A stretch of DNA of 33,085 nucleotides from Bacteroidota bacterium (GTDB lineage Bacteria; Bacteroidota; Ignavibacteria; UBA10030; BY39): assembly GCA_030017895.1 (NCBI GenBank), contig JASEGV010000033.1, positions 1-33,085 of the forward strand, given 5' to 3'. The notes under the pieces were generated by a model that ran no database searches, was not told where the DNA came from, and saw only the letters and a program-made list of their open reading frames with translations. The position numbers and the translations under genes are program-made. Positions within the stretch are counted from its first letter, which is position 1, and every line of letters starts with the position of its first letter. This document shows positions 17,566-26,654 of this stretch, one piece after another.

Positions 17566-18919
17566 CCGCCGGGAAAAGTATATTGTTCAGGATTAACCGG
17601 TAACCTGGTGAGTTTTTATGCAGATGTAAATCTGTAGGTGGATCGCCTACAGCATGCTGAAAATCTTCAGGGTCGTGTCCACCATACCAGGTAAAAGTTC
17701 CGCGCCCATAATTGCCATGAATATATCGAACCTCTTCGGTCCCCTCTTTTTCAGCAAGTATGGTTGTAGTTTTTTTAATCAAACTCTTTTTAAAATTTGT
17801 AGTCTGCCCCATAAAACCCTTGATTATGTTCGCATGATTCTGAGTAAGCATAGTAGGAACGGGATCGTATTTTGCCGAAAATTCGAACAAGGTGAAATAA
17901 TCGGTTTCTTGATTTACAAATCCAGCCATATCACTTGGTGGTATATCAATATCCGAATATTCGTATCGCATAGGGTTGCGTTCGACTGTAAAATTTTCGA
18001 AAGCCAAACACTTCGAATAATCCAACATCTTTTGGAAATTAGCATCAGGCGGATCGCCGTCGTACATAACATCACATATGTCGGTGTTCTCGGCGGCTAA
18101 AGCGATATCGAACGCATCGGTTGCCGAGCACATAGCAAACAAAAAACCGCCCGAGGCAATATATTCTTTAATAGTTCGTGCAACAGCTTTTTTTAATTCC
18201 GAAACTTTCCTATAACCTAACTCCTTTGCTTTCTTTTCATAAAGTATTTGTTGCTCGATGTACCAAGGGGCGGTAGAGAAGGAAGAATAAAATTTTCCAT
18301 ATTGTCCTGTAAAATCTTCGTGGTGCAAATGTAGCCAATCGTATTCAAGCAGCTTTCCTTGTAACACCTCCTCGTCCCAAACTTTATCGTATGGAATTTC
18401 GGCGTATTCCATTGCAAGCACAACAGCATCGTCCCACGGTAACACATTTGGTGGAACATATACAGCAACTTTGGGGGCCTTTTCAAGCCGCACCACATCC
18501 TGATTGTTATTTTCATCTAAAACTTCAGCATAAATTTGTGAAGCCGCAGCAGCGCTAATCTTTTCAAAATTAACTCCACGAACAAGGCACTCCGACGCCA
18601 CAAGCTGATGATTGTCGATCATAAACGAACCACCTCGGTAATTTAAAAGCCAATCCACTTCGATTCCTTTTGTTAGCGACCAGTAAGCGATACCGTATGC
18701 CTTCAAGTGTTCAGATTGCCTTAAATCCATCGGAATGAGTATTTTCTGAGCAAAGAGTGGCGAACTGAGAGCAAATAGCAAGGAGCAGAGAGCTATGAGT
18801 AATAAGCGAGGAGCTGTGAGCGATGAGCGATGAGCATAGAGTAGAAGACGCGAAATGAACTTGGTCGTTCGATATTTGTTTGCCTGAGATGGATTCGGTA
18901 TATGATTTTTATTTTTCAA
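17540..18919 (-). CDS. Exported protein of unknown function, GATase-like
   Basis: This 459-residue protein has an unusual repeat-encoded hydrophobic export signal at ~37-58 (LLLIALCSLLFALSSPLFAQ), preceded by a basic region. The mature part shows PKVAVYVPPN...WDDAVVLAMEYAEIPYD, DWLHLHHEDFTGQYGKFYSS and GGFLFAMCSATDAFDIALA, which resemble a class I glutamine-amidotransferase/ThuA-like fold with Cys and His in suggestive places. The later part is rich in conserved-looking motifs (GNYGRGTFTWYGGHDPEDFQ, HLHKNSPGYRLILNNILFPA). Similar exported proteins carry the automatic label asparagine synthetase B, as I recall, but neither an N-terminal Cys nucleophile nor an SGG-D-S loop is visible, so that function is not supported. 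The start is TTG, overlapping the TPR gene stop (TTGA), with AGGGGAG 7 bases upstream. Confidence 0.75.
   Translation of the reverse strand: MKNKNHIPNPSQANKYRTTKFISRLLLYAHRSSLTAPRLLLIALCSLLFALSSPLFAQKILIPMDLRQSEHLKAYGIAYWSLTKGIEVDWLLNYRGGSFMIDNHQLVASECLVRGVNFEKISAAAASQIYAEVLDENNNQDVVRLEKAPKVAVYVPPNVLPWDDAVVLAMEYAEIPYDKVWDEEVLQGKLLEYDWLHLHHEDFTGQYGKFYSSFSTAPWYIEQQILYEKKAKELGYRKVSELKKAVARTIKEYIASGGFLFAMCSATDAFDIALAAENTDICDVMYDGDPPDANFQKMLDYSKCLAFENFTVERNPMRYEYSDIDIPPSDMAGFVNQETDYFTLFEFSAKYDPVPTMLTQNHANIIKGFMGQTTNFKKSLIKKTTTILAEKEGTEEVRYIHGNYGRGTFTWYGGHDPEDFQHAVGDPPTDLHLHKNSPGYRLILNNILFPAAKKKQQKT
18765..18845. repeat. GCTCAT-type short-unit repeat inside a signal-peptide region
   Basis: Minus-strand reading shows degenerate units of GCTCATC, GCTCACA, GCTCCTC, CTCATA and GCTCTC over about 80 bases, e.g. 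GCTCATCGCTCATCGCTCAC. The tract is wholly in frame within the 17540-18919 gene and encodes its positively charged and hydrophobic export signal. Tracts of this kind are more usually intergenic. Confidence 0.6.
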
Positions 18920-20772
18920 AGGACATCTCCCCTAATTTCTCTTATTCTTCTTCTTGCTTCGTTGACATACACAGAACCCGGATATTTTTCCAACAACATT
19001 TGATACGCTTCAATTGCTTTAACTGAATTTTTTAATCCCCATTGATAAACTGCTGCTGTTTTCAACTGCGATTTATCAGCGAATACATTATCGGGAAAAT
19101 CTTTCATTATTCGTTCGTAAGTAAATACGGCTTTCTCGTATTGCTGCATCATCGTATAAACATCACCTAAAACTACTAATGTGTTTTCAACAATATCGGC
19201 CTCAGGTTGCTTGGCTGCTAACACCTCCAACACTTCGGCAGCTTTACTGAACTGCCTTTGATGTTTTAATAAAATTCCTTTCGAAAAATCTTTCAGCAGG
19301 TTCTCATTGTTTAAATTTTCTTGTATTAATACTTGAAGACCGATTGCATCGTTTGCGATATCGGAATTGGGGCTTGCTAACAGATTTTGCAACTTTTGCT
19401 GTGCATCTTTGAAATTACCCCGCAAGAAATCGGTTTCGGCGATAGCAAAATTTGCCTTTTCTCGGAGGTCGGATTGAGCAAACCGCGTCTCAGCAAGCCA
19501 TCGAAATTTTTCAGCCGCTTTTTCAAGTTCACCTTGCGCTATAAAAACCTGACCGCTTAAATAGGCAGCATCGAAAAGAACAGGAATAAAATTGCTGAAA
19601 TTTTTTTCTATACGATTTAAGGCATCGGCAGCTTTTGTCAGATCGAATAAAGTATAATAATTGATGGATGCAATTCGATACCACGACCTCGCGGCAAATT
19701 CATTGTTCGGATGGTTGGTAATAACTTTGTTGAAAGCAGCTATAGCTAATTGATATGATGGATTAAGACCAGAAGATTTAGTTGCGAAAGGTTTCAAGTC
19801 GCCAAAAAGTTTTAAGGTGTCATCTTCAGCAGCAGACTCTTCGAGAGTTCTCGCATAACCGAACTCGGATGCGGGAATGTTAATAGACTTCGGATAATTA
19901 ATAATCAATTCTTGGTATGCAAGAGCGGCGGTTGAAAAAGCTTTATCGCGGAAGGCGCGTTCGGCAAAGTTAAAAATCTCACGTCCGCCGGCTTTGGTTT
20001 TTTCGTCAAGATTTTTAAAAATCGAGAATGCTCTATCATATTTCTTTCCTTCCATATATAACCAAGCCAATAACTGTATCAATTGAGTGTTATCTGTATC
20101 CGTTTTGTACGCTGTCTCAACAACTGAGGTGGCAGAATTCAGCCCGTCGGGTTTTCCGGTGTAAATAGAAATACGCGATTGAATGAAACCCAATTGTCCA
20201 GGATTTTGCTTAAGAAGCAGCATATATTGTCGGGTCGCCTCTTCATAATTCATAGAAATTGAATACAGGTAACCGATATCACCGGCAAATAAAAATTTAT
20301 CGTTTAAAACCGATCTACCTTTCTCGTAAACCTTAATTGCATTATCGATCATCCTGCTTTCCACCATTGCGTTTGCAACAATGTAATACGAATTGATGTT
20401 TCTGTAATCCACGTCAAGCGCCGACATCCAGGCATTCAAAGCTTTATCCTTGTCGTTTGCACGGAGGTAGGTTTTACCAAGCTGCGATAGTAAACCAACA
20501 TCTTTCGGACGGAATTTTAAATGTGTATTTATGATTTTAATTGCATCGGAATATCTTTTCAGTTGATCGTATCCGCGCATCAATGCATCAAAGAAAACAA
20601 CATTCAACGAGTCGGCAGCATACAATTCTTCATAAATTTTTACAGCATTATCCCAATCGCCGGAGCTTTCATAAATTTGCGCCATACGGAATTTGTTATC
20701 AAGGTTTCGGACCTGAGCGTGAATTCCACCGACAGATAAGAATATCAGAATTAATAATAATAATTTTTTCAT
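18916..20772 (-). CDS. Exported tetratricopeptide-repeat protein
   Basis: This 618-residue protein has a clear signal peptide (MKKLLLLILIFLSVGGIHAQ) and is helical repeat sequence throughout. TPR-type units are visible, for example AQIYESSGDWDNAVKIYEEL, LMRGYDQLKRYSDAIKIINT, LGKTYLRANDKDKALNAWMS, and near the end LGDVYTMMQQYEKAVFTYER and EAYQMLLEKYPGSVYVNEAR. TPR proteins act as scaffolds for protein complexes; this one would sit in the periplasm or at a membrane surface. No enzymatic motif is visible. It is the first gene of a two-gene minus-strand operon and overlaps the exported GATase-like gene, which hints that the two work together. It diverges from lon. Confidence 0.88.
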   Translation of the reverse strand: MKKLLLLILIFLSVGGIHAQVRNLDNKFRMAQIYESSGDWDNAVKIYEELYAADSLNVVFFDALMRGYDQLKRYSDAIKIINTHLKFRPKDVGLLSQLGKTYLRANDKDKALNAWMSALDVDYRNINSYYIVANAMVESRMIDNAIKVYEKGRSVLNDKFLFAGDIGYLYSISMNYEEATRQYMLLLKQNPGQLGFIQSRISIYTGKPDGLNSATSVVETAYKTDTDNTQLIQLLAWLYMEGKKYDRAFSIFKNLDEKTKAGGREIFNFAERAFRDKAFSTAALAYQELIINYPKSINIPASEFGYARTLEESAAEDDTLKLFGDLKPFATKSSGLNPSYQLAIAAFNKVITNHPNNEFAARSWYRIASINYYTLFDLTKAADALNRIEKNFSNFIPVLFDAAYLSGQVFIAQGELEKAAEKFRWLAETRFAQSDLREKANFAIAETDFLRGNFKDAQQKLQNLLASPNSDIANDAIGLQVLIQENLNNENLLKDFSKGILLKHQRQFSKAAEVLEVLAAKQPEADIVENTLVVLGDVYTMMQQYEKAVFTYERIMKDFPDNVFADKSQLKTAAVYQWGLKNSVKAIEAYQMLLEKYPGSVYVNEARRRIREIRGDVL

Positions 20773-20796
20773 ACTATGATTAATATAATAAAAGTT

Positions 20797-20829
20797 TTGT
20801 AATCTTTCCCTTTTCTTTGTATATTTTTG
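20797..20829 (+). promoter_or_regulatory. Candidate lon promoter
   Basis: TTGTAA (20797-20802) and TATATT (20820-20825) are 17 bases apart. The same stretch also fits the Bacteroidota pattern, with TTTG (20796-20799) and TATTTTTG (20822-20829) 22 bases apart. Transcription would begin near 20836, leaving a leader of about 40 bases before the ATG at 20877. I see no CIRCE or other heat-shock operator. Confidence 0.5.
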
Positions 20830-20876
20830 CAGCGATTAATCATCGTGCTACAGCAATTCAAAATAGGAAGAAGATA

Positions 20877-23261
20877 ATGAAACCAGAAGATATAGATATA
20901 TACGATTCAGATACAATCCCGAAGCAGCTTCCCGTGCTGCCTTTGAGGGATGTGGTAATATTTCCGTTTACTATTTTTCCGGTACTTGTAGGGCGCGAAT
21001 CGTCGCTTAAAGCCGCTCAAAATGCAAACGAACGGAATAAATACATTTTTCTGACCGCACAAAAAAGTCCTGTAATCGAAGAACCGGGAGAGAATGATAT
21101 TTACCGCGAAGGAACAGTTGCAAAGATAGTTCAAATATTAAAACTTCCGAATGGCTTGTTGAAAATTTTAGTGGATGGAATTTCGCAAGCTGTTATCGAG
21201 CAGTTTGTTTCCAACGACGAATTTCTTGAGGCACGCATTAAGCTAATATCACCGAAATACGAAAGCTCTCCCGAAATAGATGCCTTCGTCCGGCATATTT
21301 CAAGTTTGTTCACCGAATACATCCACCTCAACAGGAATCTTCCGAGCGAAATTTTAATAGCTTACGAAAATATTAAAGACCCGTTCCGTAAAATTTATTT
21401 CGTTGCGTCGAATATTACACAAGCAGTGGAAACAAAACAAAAAATTCTTCAACAGTTTAATATCAAAGATTTATCATTCGAATTAATTCGGTTGTTAAAT
21501 TCTGAAATTGATATTTTAAAGATCGGCAGAGATATTGATACAAAGGTTCACGATAATATTCAGAAAACTCAGCGGAAATTTTTTATACAGGAACAGATAC
21601 GGATTTTACAGGATGAGTTGGGCGATGAAGAGATGTCGCCTGAAATGCTGAAATTGAAAGACCAGATCGAAGAAGTTAAGATGCCTAAAGAAATTTTGGA
21701 AAAAGCGATGGAGGAATACCAAAAATTGCGTAAAACCCCTCCCCAATCGCCGGAATCGACAGTTATTCGGAATTATCTTGATTGGATGGTGAACGTACCA
21801 TGGTACAAAAAGACAGAAGATAATTTGGATGTAAAGCATGTACAACAAATTTTAGACGACGACCATTATGGATTAGAAAAACCTAAGGATAGAATTCTAG
21901 AACATATAGCAGTTCTGAATCTCGTGAAAGAAATGAGAGGACAAATTTTATGCTTTGTCGGACCTCCGGGAGTTGGAAAAACTTCGCTTGGTAAATCAAT
22001 AGCCCGTGCATTAGGCAGAAAGTTTGTGCGTCTTTCGTTAGGCGGAGTTCGCGATGAAGCTGAAATCCGCGGACACAGAAGAACTTATATCGGTTCAATG
22101 CCCGGAAAAATTATACAATCACTTCGCCGTTCCGGTGTGGTAAATCCTGTAATTTTAATGGATGAAGTTGATAAAATGAGTATGGATTTCCGCGGCGACC
22201 CGTCGGCTGCTTTACTTGAGGTACTCGATCCCGAGCAAAACACAACTTTCAATGATCATTATTTAGATATCGATTACGATTTATCGAAAGTAATGTTTAT
22301 AACTACGGCAAATGTTCGGTATAATATTCCTCTTCCGTTGCAGGATAGGATGGAGATTATAGAGCTACTCGGTTATTTGGATTATGATAAACGCGAAATT
22401 GTTAAGCGTCATCTGCTTCCTAAACAATTAAAAGAACATGGATTGACAGAAAAAAATGTGAGGTTTACAGAAAAAGCTATCGTAAAAGTGATACGCGAAT
22501 ATACCCGTGAAGCGGGTGTGCGTAATGTTGAGCGTGAAATCGCCTCGATTATGCGGAAAACGGCTAAAGAAATAGTTATTGCACTGCAAAAAGAACCATC
22601 GACAGATATAAAAAAAACGCCATCGATTAAAATAGATGAACAGAAAGTAGAAGAGTATTTAGGTGTGCCACACTTCCGCCAAAGAAAAACTTCAACCGAG
22701 CGGAAAGTCGGATCGGTTATAGGGTTGGCGTGGACAAGTGTTGGCGGTGAAATTTTGAATGTTGATACTACGATAATGCCCGGTTCCGAAAAATTAACTC
22801 TTACAGGAAAACTTGGTGAAGTAATGAGGGAATCGGCACAAGCAGCTCTTTCGTATATTCGCTCGAACACAAAGTTAATGGGTGTGAATGAAGAGTTCTA
22901 CAAAAACAGAGAAATTCATATTCATTTACCCGAAGGAGCGATTCCGAAAGACGGACCTTCGGCTGGACTTACAATGGCGATGGCTATTGTTTCGGCAGCA
23001 TCGAACCGTCCTGCTCGAAGCGATGTAGCTATGACAGGCGAAATTACTCTACGTGGGAACGTACTCGGAATCGGTGGTTTAACAGAAAAAATTCTCGCAG
23101 CCCAACGCAGCGGAATTACCACGGTTTTAATTCCTGCAGAAAACGAAAAAGATTTAGCCGAAATTCCTGAAAAAGTTAAAAAAGGAATTAAAGTAATTCC
23201 TGTTAAAAAAATTGAAGAAGCTTTGCCTCATGTGTTCGGAGTCGCTAAGCAATCCAAGTAA
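20877..23261 (+). CDS. lon: ATP-dependent Lon protease
   Basis: This 794-residue cytoplasmic protease unfolds and degrades damaged and regulatory proteins. It has the LonA order: N-domain ([20 protein letters not shown], ~15-215), helical linker, AAA+ module with Walker A GPPGVGKT at 362-369 and Walker [10 protein letters not shown] with Asp-429/Glu-430, then the protease domain. The catalytic Ser is Ser-695 in DGPSAG, and the partner Lys is Lys-738 in [10 protein letters not shown], 43 residues later as in E. coli Lon. Start at 20877 is chosen because AGGAAG lies 6 bases upstream and [12 protein letters not shown] leads into the N-domain; a further in-frame ATG at 20817 would add 20 residues and lies before or at the likely promoter. 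Confidence 0.97.
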   Translation: MKPEDIDIYDSDTIPKQLPVLPLRDVVIFPFTIFPVLVGRESSLKAAQNANERNKYIFLTAQKSPVIEEPGENDIYREGTVAKIVQILKLPNGLLKILVDGISQAVIEQFVSNDEFLEARIKLISPKYESSPEIDAFVRHISSLFTEYIHLNRNLPSEILIAYENIKDPFRKIYFVASNITQAVETKQKILQQFNIKDLSFELIRLLNSEIDILKIGRDIDTKVHDNIQKTQRKFFIQEQIRILQDELGDEEMSPEMLKLKDQIEEVKMPKEILEKAMEEYQKLRKTPPQSPESTVIRNYLDWMVNVPWYKKTEDNLDVKHVQQILDDDHYGLEKPKDRILEHIAVLNLVKEMRGQILCFVGPPGVGKTSLGKSIARALGRKFVRLSLGGVRDEAEIRGHRRTYIGSMPGKIIQSLRRSGVVNPVILMDEVDKMSMDFRGDPSAALLEVLDPEQNTTFNDHYLDIDYDLSKVMFITTANVRYNIPLPLQDRMEIIELLGYLDYDKREIVKRHLLPKQLKEHGLTEKNVRFTEKAIVKVIREYTREAGVRNVEREIASIMRKTAKEIVIALQKEPSTDIKKTPSIKIDEQKVEEYLGVPHFRQRKTSTERKVGSVIGLAWTSVGGEILNVDTTIMPGSEKLTLTGKLGEVMRESAQAALSYIRSNTKLMGVNEEFYKNREIHIHLPEGAIPKDGPSAGLTMAMAIVSAASNRPARSDVAMTGEITLRGNVLGIGGLTEKILAAQRSGITTVLIPAENEKDLAEIPEKVKKGIKVIPVKKIEEALPHVFGVAKQSK

Positions 23262-23344
23262 ATTACTAAATTCAAAAAAATGTTTTTAGAAGCTGTTATT
23301 GTTTAAAAAGTTATATATATTAAATTAAATTATAAACCCGAAGA

Positions 23345-25042
23345 ATGAATTATCTTGTAACAGCTCGGAAATGGCGTCCGTTAGTTTTTGAGGATGTAAT
23401 CGGACAATCGCACATTTCAACCACATTGAGAAATGCCATTTCGCTGAACAGATTATCGCACGCATATCTGTTCAGCGGCCCACGTGGCGTTGGAAAAACT
23501 ACTACAGCGCGCATACTTGCTAAAGCAATCAACTGTAAAAGTCCGAAAGACTTCAATCCTGATAATGAGTGCGAAATTTGCAATGAGGTTACAGAAGGTA
23601 GAAGTATGGACGTGTTCGAGATCGACGGCGCATCGAACCGCGGCATAGAAGAAATCCGTAACCTCCGCGAGTCTGTTAAATACGTTCCAACTAAAAATAA
23701 ATACAAAGTATATGTAATTGACGAAGTTCATATGCTAACCAAAGAAGCGTTCAATGCACTGCTGAAAACTTTGGAAGAGCCTCCACCACACGTAATTTTT
23801 ATTTTTGCTACGACCGAAGTGCACAAAGTTCCGGCTACAATTCTTTCGCGGTGTCAACGTTTCGATTTCAAGCGAATTGCCATTGAAGAAATTATGAAGC
23901 ACCTTCGGACAATTGCACACGCTGATAATATTTTGATTGATGATGATGCGCTTTTAATCATAGCTAAAAAAGGCGACGGTTCGATGCGCGATGCTCAAAG
24001 CATATTCGACCAGGTTGTTTCCTTCTGCGGTAATGAAATATCTACAAAGAAAATTATTGAAGCATTAGGATTGGTTGATCAAGAATTGTTTTTCCGCACA
24101 ACCGATTTAATAAAAAATAAAGATACAAAAGGCGGAGTTGAATTAGTCGAAGAAATATTAAAACAAGGTTACGACATAAAAGAGTTCTTAGCCGGTTTAA
24201 ATGAACACTTTCGTAATTTGTTGATCGTTCTCACTACAGAATCCGCTCAGATGTTGGAAGTATCCGAAGTTTATAAGAAACGTTCCATTGAAGATGCCAA
24301 ACATTTTTCGGAGAGCGATATACTCAGATTAGTTAAAATTGTGAGCGATACCGAGACGAGTATCAAGTGGGTGCAGCAACCCCGATTTAAATTAGAAGTT
24401 GCACTGATTCAAATGATAAAAATGGATAATTCAGTCGAAATAGGTAAACTTTTAAATCAAATTGAAGAGTTAAAAAAAAAGATAGATAGCGGTATTAAAG
24501 TAGAAGGAAAAGTAATGGCATCGCCACCTTCGTTTGCTACAGCACAAAAATCAGTTACTATCCCTCCTACAAGAACATCGCTGATGAACTTAGGAGGTTA
24601 CGGATTTGGAGAGAAAAATTTTCCATCACAGACAAGTTCTGTTGCTCAATCATTTTCGCCTTCAAAATCGATTTCAATAGATGAAGCTGTTGCCAAATGG
24701 GGAGTTATCGTAAACGAAGCCGGGCAAAATCGTGTTTTCCTAAAAACTATTTTAAGTTCATCAAGAATAATTGATTGCTCGAACGGCTCGATAAAAATTT
24801 CTTGTCCCAACGAATCCCACCTCGAGATGTTAAAAAAAAACCGTGAATATATTACAGATTTGGCGCAACAAATTTACGGAACTAAAGTGCGACTTGAAGC
24901 AATAGTTGATTCCAAGCTATCTGTAAATCTGGCAGACCATTTTTCCAACAATACTACAACAAAAGAAAACCAGCATCCGATTGTTGAAGCGTTAAAAAAT
25001 CAACTCGGGGCTGTCGAATGTAACTCAAACGAAAATTATTGA
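23345..25042 (+). CDS. dnaX: DNA polymerase III subunit tau (gamma/tau)
   Basis: This 565-residue clamp-loader ATPase starts YLVTARKWRPLVFEDVIGQ. Walker A is GPRGVGKT at 45-52, Walker B is YVIDEVHMLT, sensor/SRC motif is ILSRCQRFDF. The zinc module keeps Cys-64, Cys-76 and Cys-79 in the E. coli numbering, but the position of Cys-73 is Asp. After domain III (~370) a variable linker follows and then a C-terminal part (SISIDEAVAKWGVIVNEAGQ) of the kind that in tau contacts polymerase and helicase. A run of nine A sits at the domain III border (see 24470-24489) and may give a short gamma-like form. The start is ATG with only a weak GAAGA upstream. Confidence 0.95.
   Translation: MNYLVTARKWRPLVFEDVIGQSHISTTLRNAISLNRLSHAYLFSGPRGVGKTTTARILAKAINCKSPKDFNPDNECEICNEVTEGRSMDVFEIDGASNRGIEEIRNLRESVKYVPTKNKYKVYVIDEVHMLTKEAFNALLKTLEEPPPHVIFIFATTEVHKVPATILSRCQRFDFKRIAIEEIMKHLRTIAHADNILIDDDALLIIAKKGDGSMRDAQSIFDQVVSFCGNEISTKKIIEALGLVDQELFFRTTDLIKNKDTKGGVELVEEILKQGYDIKEFLAGLNEHFRNLLIVLTTESAQMLEVSEVYKKRSIEDAKHFSESDILRLVKIVSDTETSIKWVQQPRFKLEVALIQMIKMDNSVEIGKLLNQIEELKKKIDSGIKVEGKVMASPPSFATAQKSVTIPPTRTSLMNLGGYGFGEKNFPSQTSSVAQSFSPSKSISIDEAVAKWGVIVNEAGQNRVFLKTILSSSRIIDCSNGSIKISCPNESHLEMLKKNREYITDLAQQIYGTKVRLEAIVDSKLSVNLADHFSNNTTTKENQHPIVEALKNQLGAVECNSNENY
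24470..24489 (+). promoter_or_regulatory. Candidate slippage/frameshift site in dnaX
   Basis: Codons TTA AAA AAA AAG (24470-24481) form T-T-A9-G, with the heptamer A AAA AAG in the zero frame as in the E. coli dnaX frameshift site; the A9 length equals the Thermus thermophilus dnaX slippage run. One extra A, or a -1 shift, gives Asp-Arg then TAG at 24487-24489; one A fewer gives Arg then TAG at 24483-24485. The short product would be about 380 residues, close to the end of domain III. An SD-like stimulator is at best weak (GAAGAG) and I see no strong downstream hairpin. Other A9 runs occur at 24832-24840 and in rnpA, so chance is possible. Confidence 0.5.
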
Positions 25043-25232
25043 TTTGATGTAACCCCCCGATGGGCACAAATAATTCGTGTCCTTATTATCCCTCGAGAAT
25101 TAACCCAAAACCTTTCTACAATACATTGATTCATGCGGTTCTTGTTCCATCCGATGCAACGAGATGGTTTTCAGAATCCAAAGTTTTCTATTGATTACCG
25201 TCCAATTTTTTCTTAAATTTTACTGTCAATTT

Positions 25233-26630
25233 ATGAAAGTATATGAAGAAGATATAATTGCGGCAATTTCAACACCTATAGGTGAGGGGGCGATATCAAT
25301 TGTTAGAATCAGCGGTAAAGGATCGAATCAATTAGCTGATAAAATTTTTCAAGGTAAAACAAAACTATCTGAAGCTAAAACTCATACGTTACACTATGGA
25401 ACTTTAAAAACATCAGAGAATCTGATGATCGACGAGGTTTTAGCTGCGGTTTTCAAAGAACCCAATTCATACACCGCCGAAGATATGGTTGAATTTAACT
25501 GTCACGGCGGTTGGTACGTAACGAACCGGATATTACAAGAAATTATTTCTAACGGCGCTCGCCTTGCTGAACCGGGCGAATTTACAAAACGAGCCTATTT
25601 AAATGGTAAAATTGATTTAATACAAGCTGAAGCGATTGCTGATCTTATTAAAGCTAAATCCGAAATTGCCCACAAGGCTTCGATTTTGCAGTTAGAGGGA
25701 AATTTATCAAAAAAAATTCGTAGCATCCTTGATAAATTAACCAATTTGATAAGTTTAGTCGAATTAGAACTTGATTTTGTTGAAGAAAACATTATATTTA
25801 CTAATTCAAAAAATACGGCGAAAAAAATATGCTTCATTATTGACGAGCTGAATCTTTTAATAAACTCATTCGAATATGGTAAAGTTTGCCGCGAAGGTGT
25901 AAAAGTAATCATCGCAGGGAAACCTAATTCCGGCAAATCAAGTTTATTAAACCGATTATTAGAAGAAAATCGTGCGATAGTTACACCAATTCCCGGCACA
26001 ACGCGTGATATCATCGAAGAAAATTTTATAATTAATGGTGCGTTATTTAAACTGGTTGATACGGCGGGTATTAGATTAACAACAGATACAATAGAAATTG
26101 AAGGCGTTCGGCGGGCTTATGAGAAAATTGACCAATCGGATATCGTATTGTTCGTAATCGATATAAATGATATTGTTCCAAGTGAAGATATCCGAATAAT
26201 GAACGATATTCATTCAAAAGGAAAAGCTCTCGTAATAGTATTTAACAAAATTGACTTAATTAATAATACCACTCAATATTTTGATGATATTATTAGCAAA
26301 CTCGGTTTGTTAGCAAAAGTTAGAATATCTGCATTGAGAGGTGATGGAATAGAAGAGCTGAAAGAGATTATTTTTCAAACGTCAGTTTTAAATAAACAAA
26401 CGCAGCCAGAAGGAAGTATTTATATAACGAACGAATGGCACAAGGAAGTTTTGGTAAAATCACGAGAAAGCTTAATTCTTGCATTGGATAGTACATCGAA
26501 AGGCCTAAGCGGTGAATTTATAGCTCTTGATCTTAAAACATCTATCGATGCTTTAGGACAAATAATCGGAAAGGTAACGTCCGAGGATATTTTAAACAAT
26601 ATATTCTCAAAATTTTGTATAGGAAAGTAA
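25233..26630 (+). CDS. mnmE: tRNA-modifying GTPase MnmE
   Basis: This 465-residue protein, with MnmG, builds the cmnm5 or nm5 group on wobble U34 of several tRNAs. The N-domain has IAAISTPIGEGAISIVRISG (folate-binding). The inserted GTPase domain shows GKPNSGKS at 229-236, then PIPGTTRDIIEE, DTAGIR and NKID at 338-341, and the C-terminus is FCIGK with the conserved Cys-462. I prefer the ATG at 25233; an in-frame ATG at 25164 would add 23 hydrophobic residues not found in the family. It precedes mnmG by a 24-base gap that is mostly a parS site. The 190-base gap after dnaX holds no gene; a weak TTGATT-17-TAAATT promoter match lies just before the start. Confidence 0.96.
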   Translation: MKVYEEDIIAAISTPIGEGAISIVRISGKGSNQLADKIFQGKTKLSEAKTHTLHYGTLKTSENLMIDEVLAAVFKEPNSYTAEDMVEFNCHGGWYVTNRILQEIISNGARLAEPGEFTKRAYLNGKIDLIQAEAIADLIKAKSEIAHKASILQLEGNLSKKIRSILDKLTNLISLVELELDFVEENIIFTNSKNTAKKICFIIDELNLLINSFEYGKVCREGVKVIIAGKPNSGKSSLLNRLLEENRAIVTPIPGTTRDIIEENFIINGALFKLVDTAGIRLTTDTIEIEGVRRAYEKIDQSDIVLFVIDINDIVPSEDIRIMNDIHSKGKALVIVFNKIDLINNTTQYFDDIISKLGLLAKVRISALRGDGIEELKEIIFQTSVLNKQTQPEGSIYITNEWHKEVLVKSRESLILALDSTSKGLSGEFIALDLKTSIDALGQIIGKVTSEDILNNIFSKFCIGK

Positions 26631-26633
26631 TTT

Positions 26634-26649
26634 TGTTTCACGTGAAACG
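26634..26649. promoter_or_regulatory. parS centromere-like site 1 (ParB binding)
   Basis: TGTTTCACGTGAAACG contains the perfect palindrome GTTTCACGTGAAAC and matches 15 of 16 positions of the ParB consensus TGTTNCACGTGAAACA. It fills most of the 24-base gap between mnmE and mnmG. ParB spreads from such sites to segregate the origin region. The ParB gene itself is not in the window. Confidence 0.9.
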
Positions 26650-26654
26650 TATGT

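Noticed and set aside
22409-22870. 153-codon open frame on the minus strand
   Set aside because: It lies entirely within lon, opposite the AAA+ and protease domains; the protein shows no family features and is explained by codon bias of the real gene.
25164-25232. Upstream ATG for mnmE
   Set aside because: It would add a hydrophobic 23-residue N-terminus not found in MnmE; the start at 25233 leads directly into the folate-binding domain.
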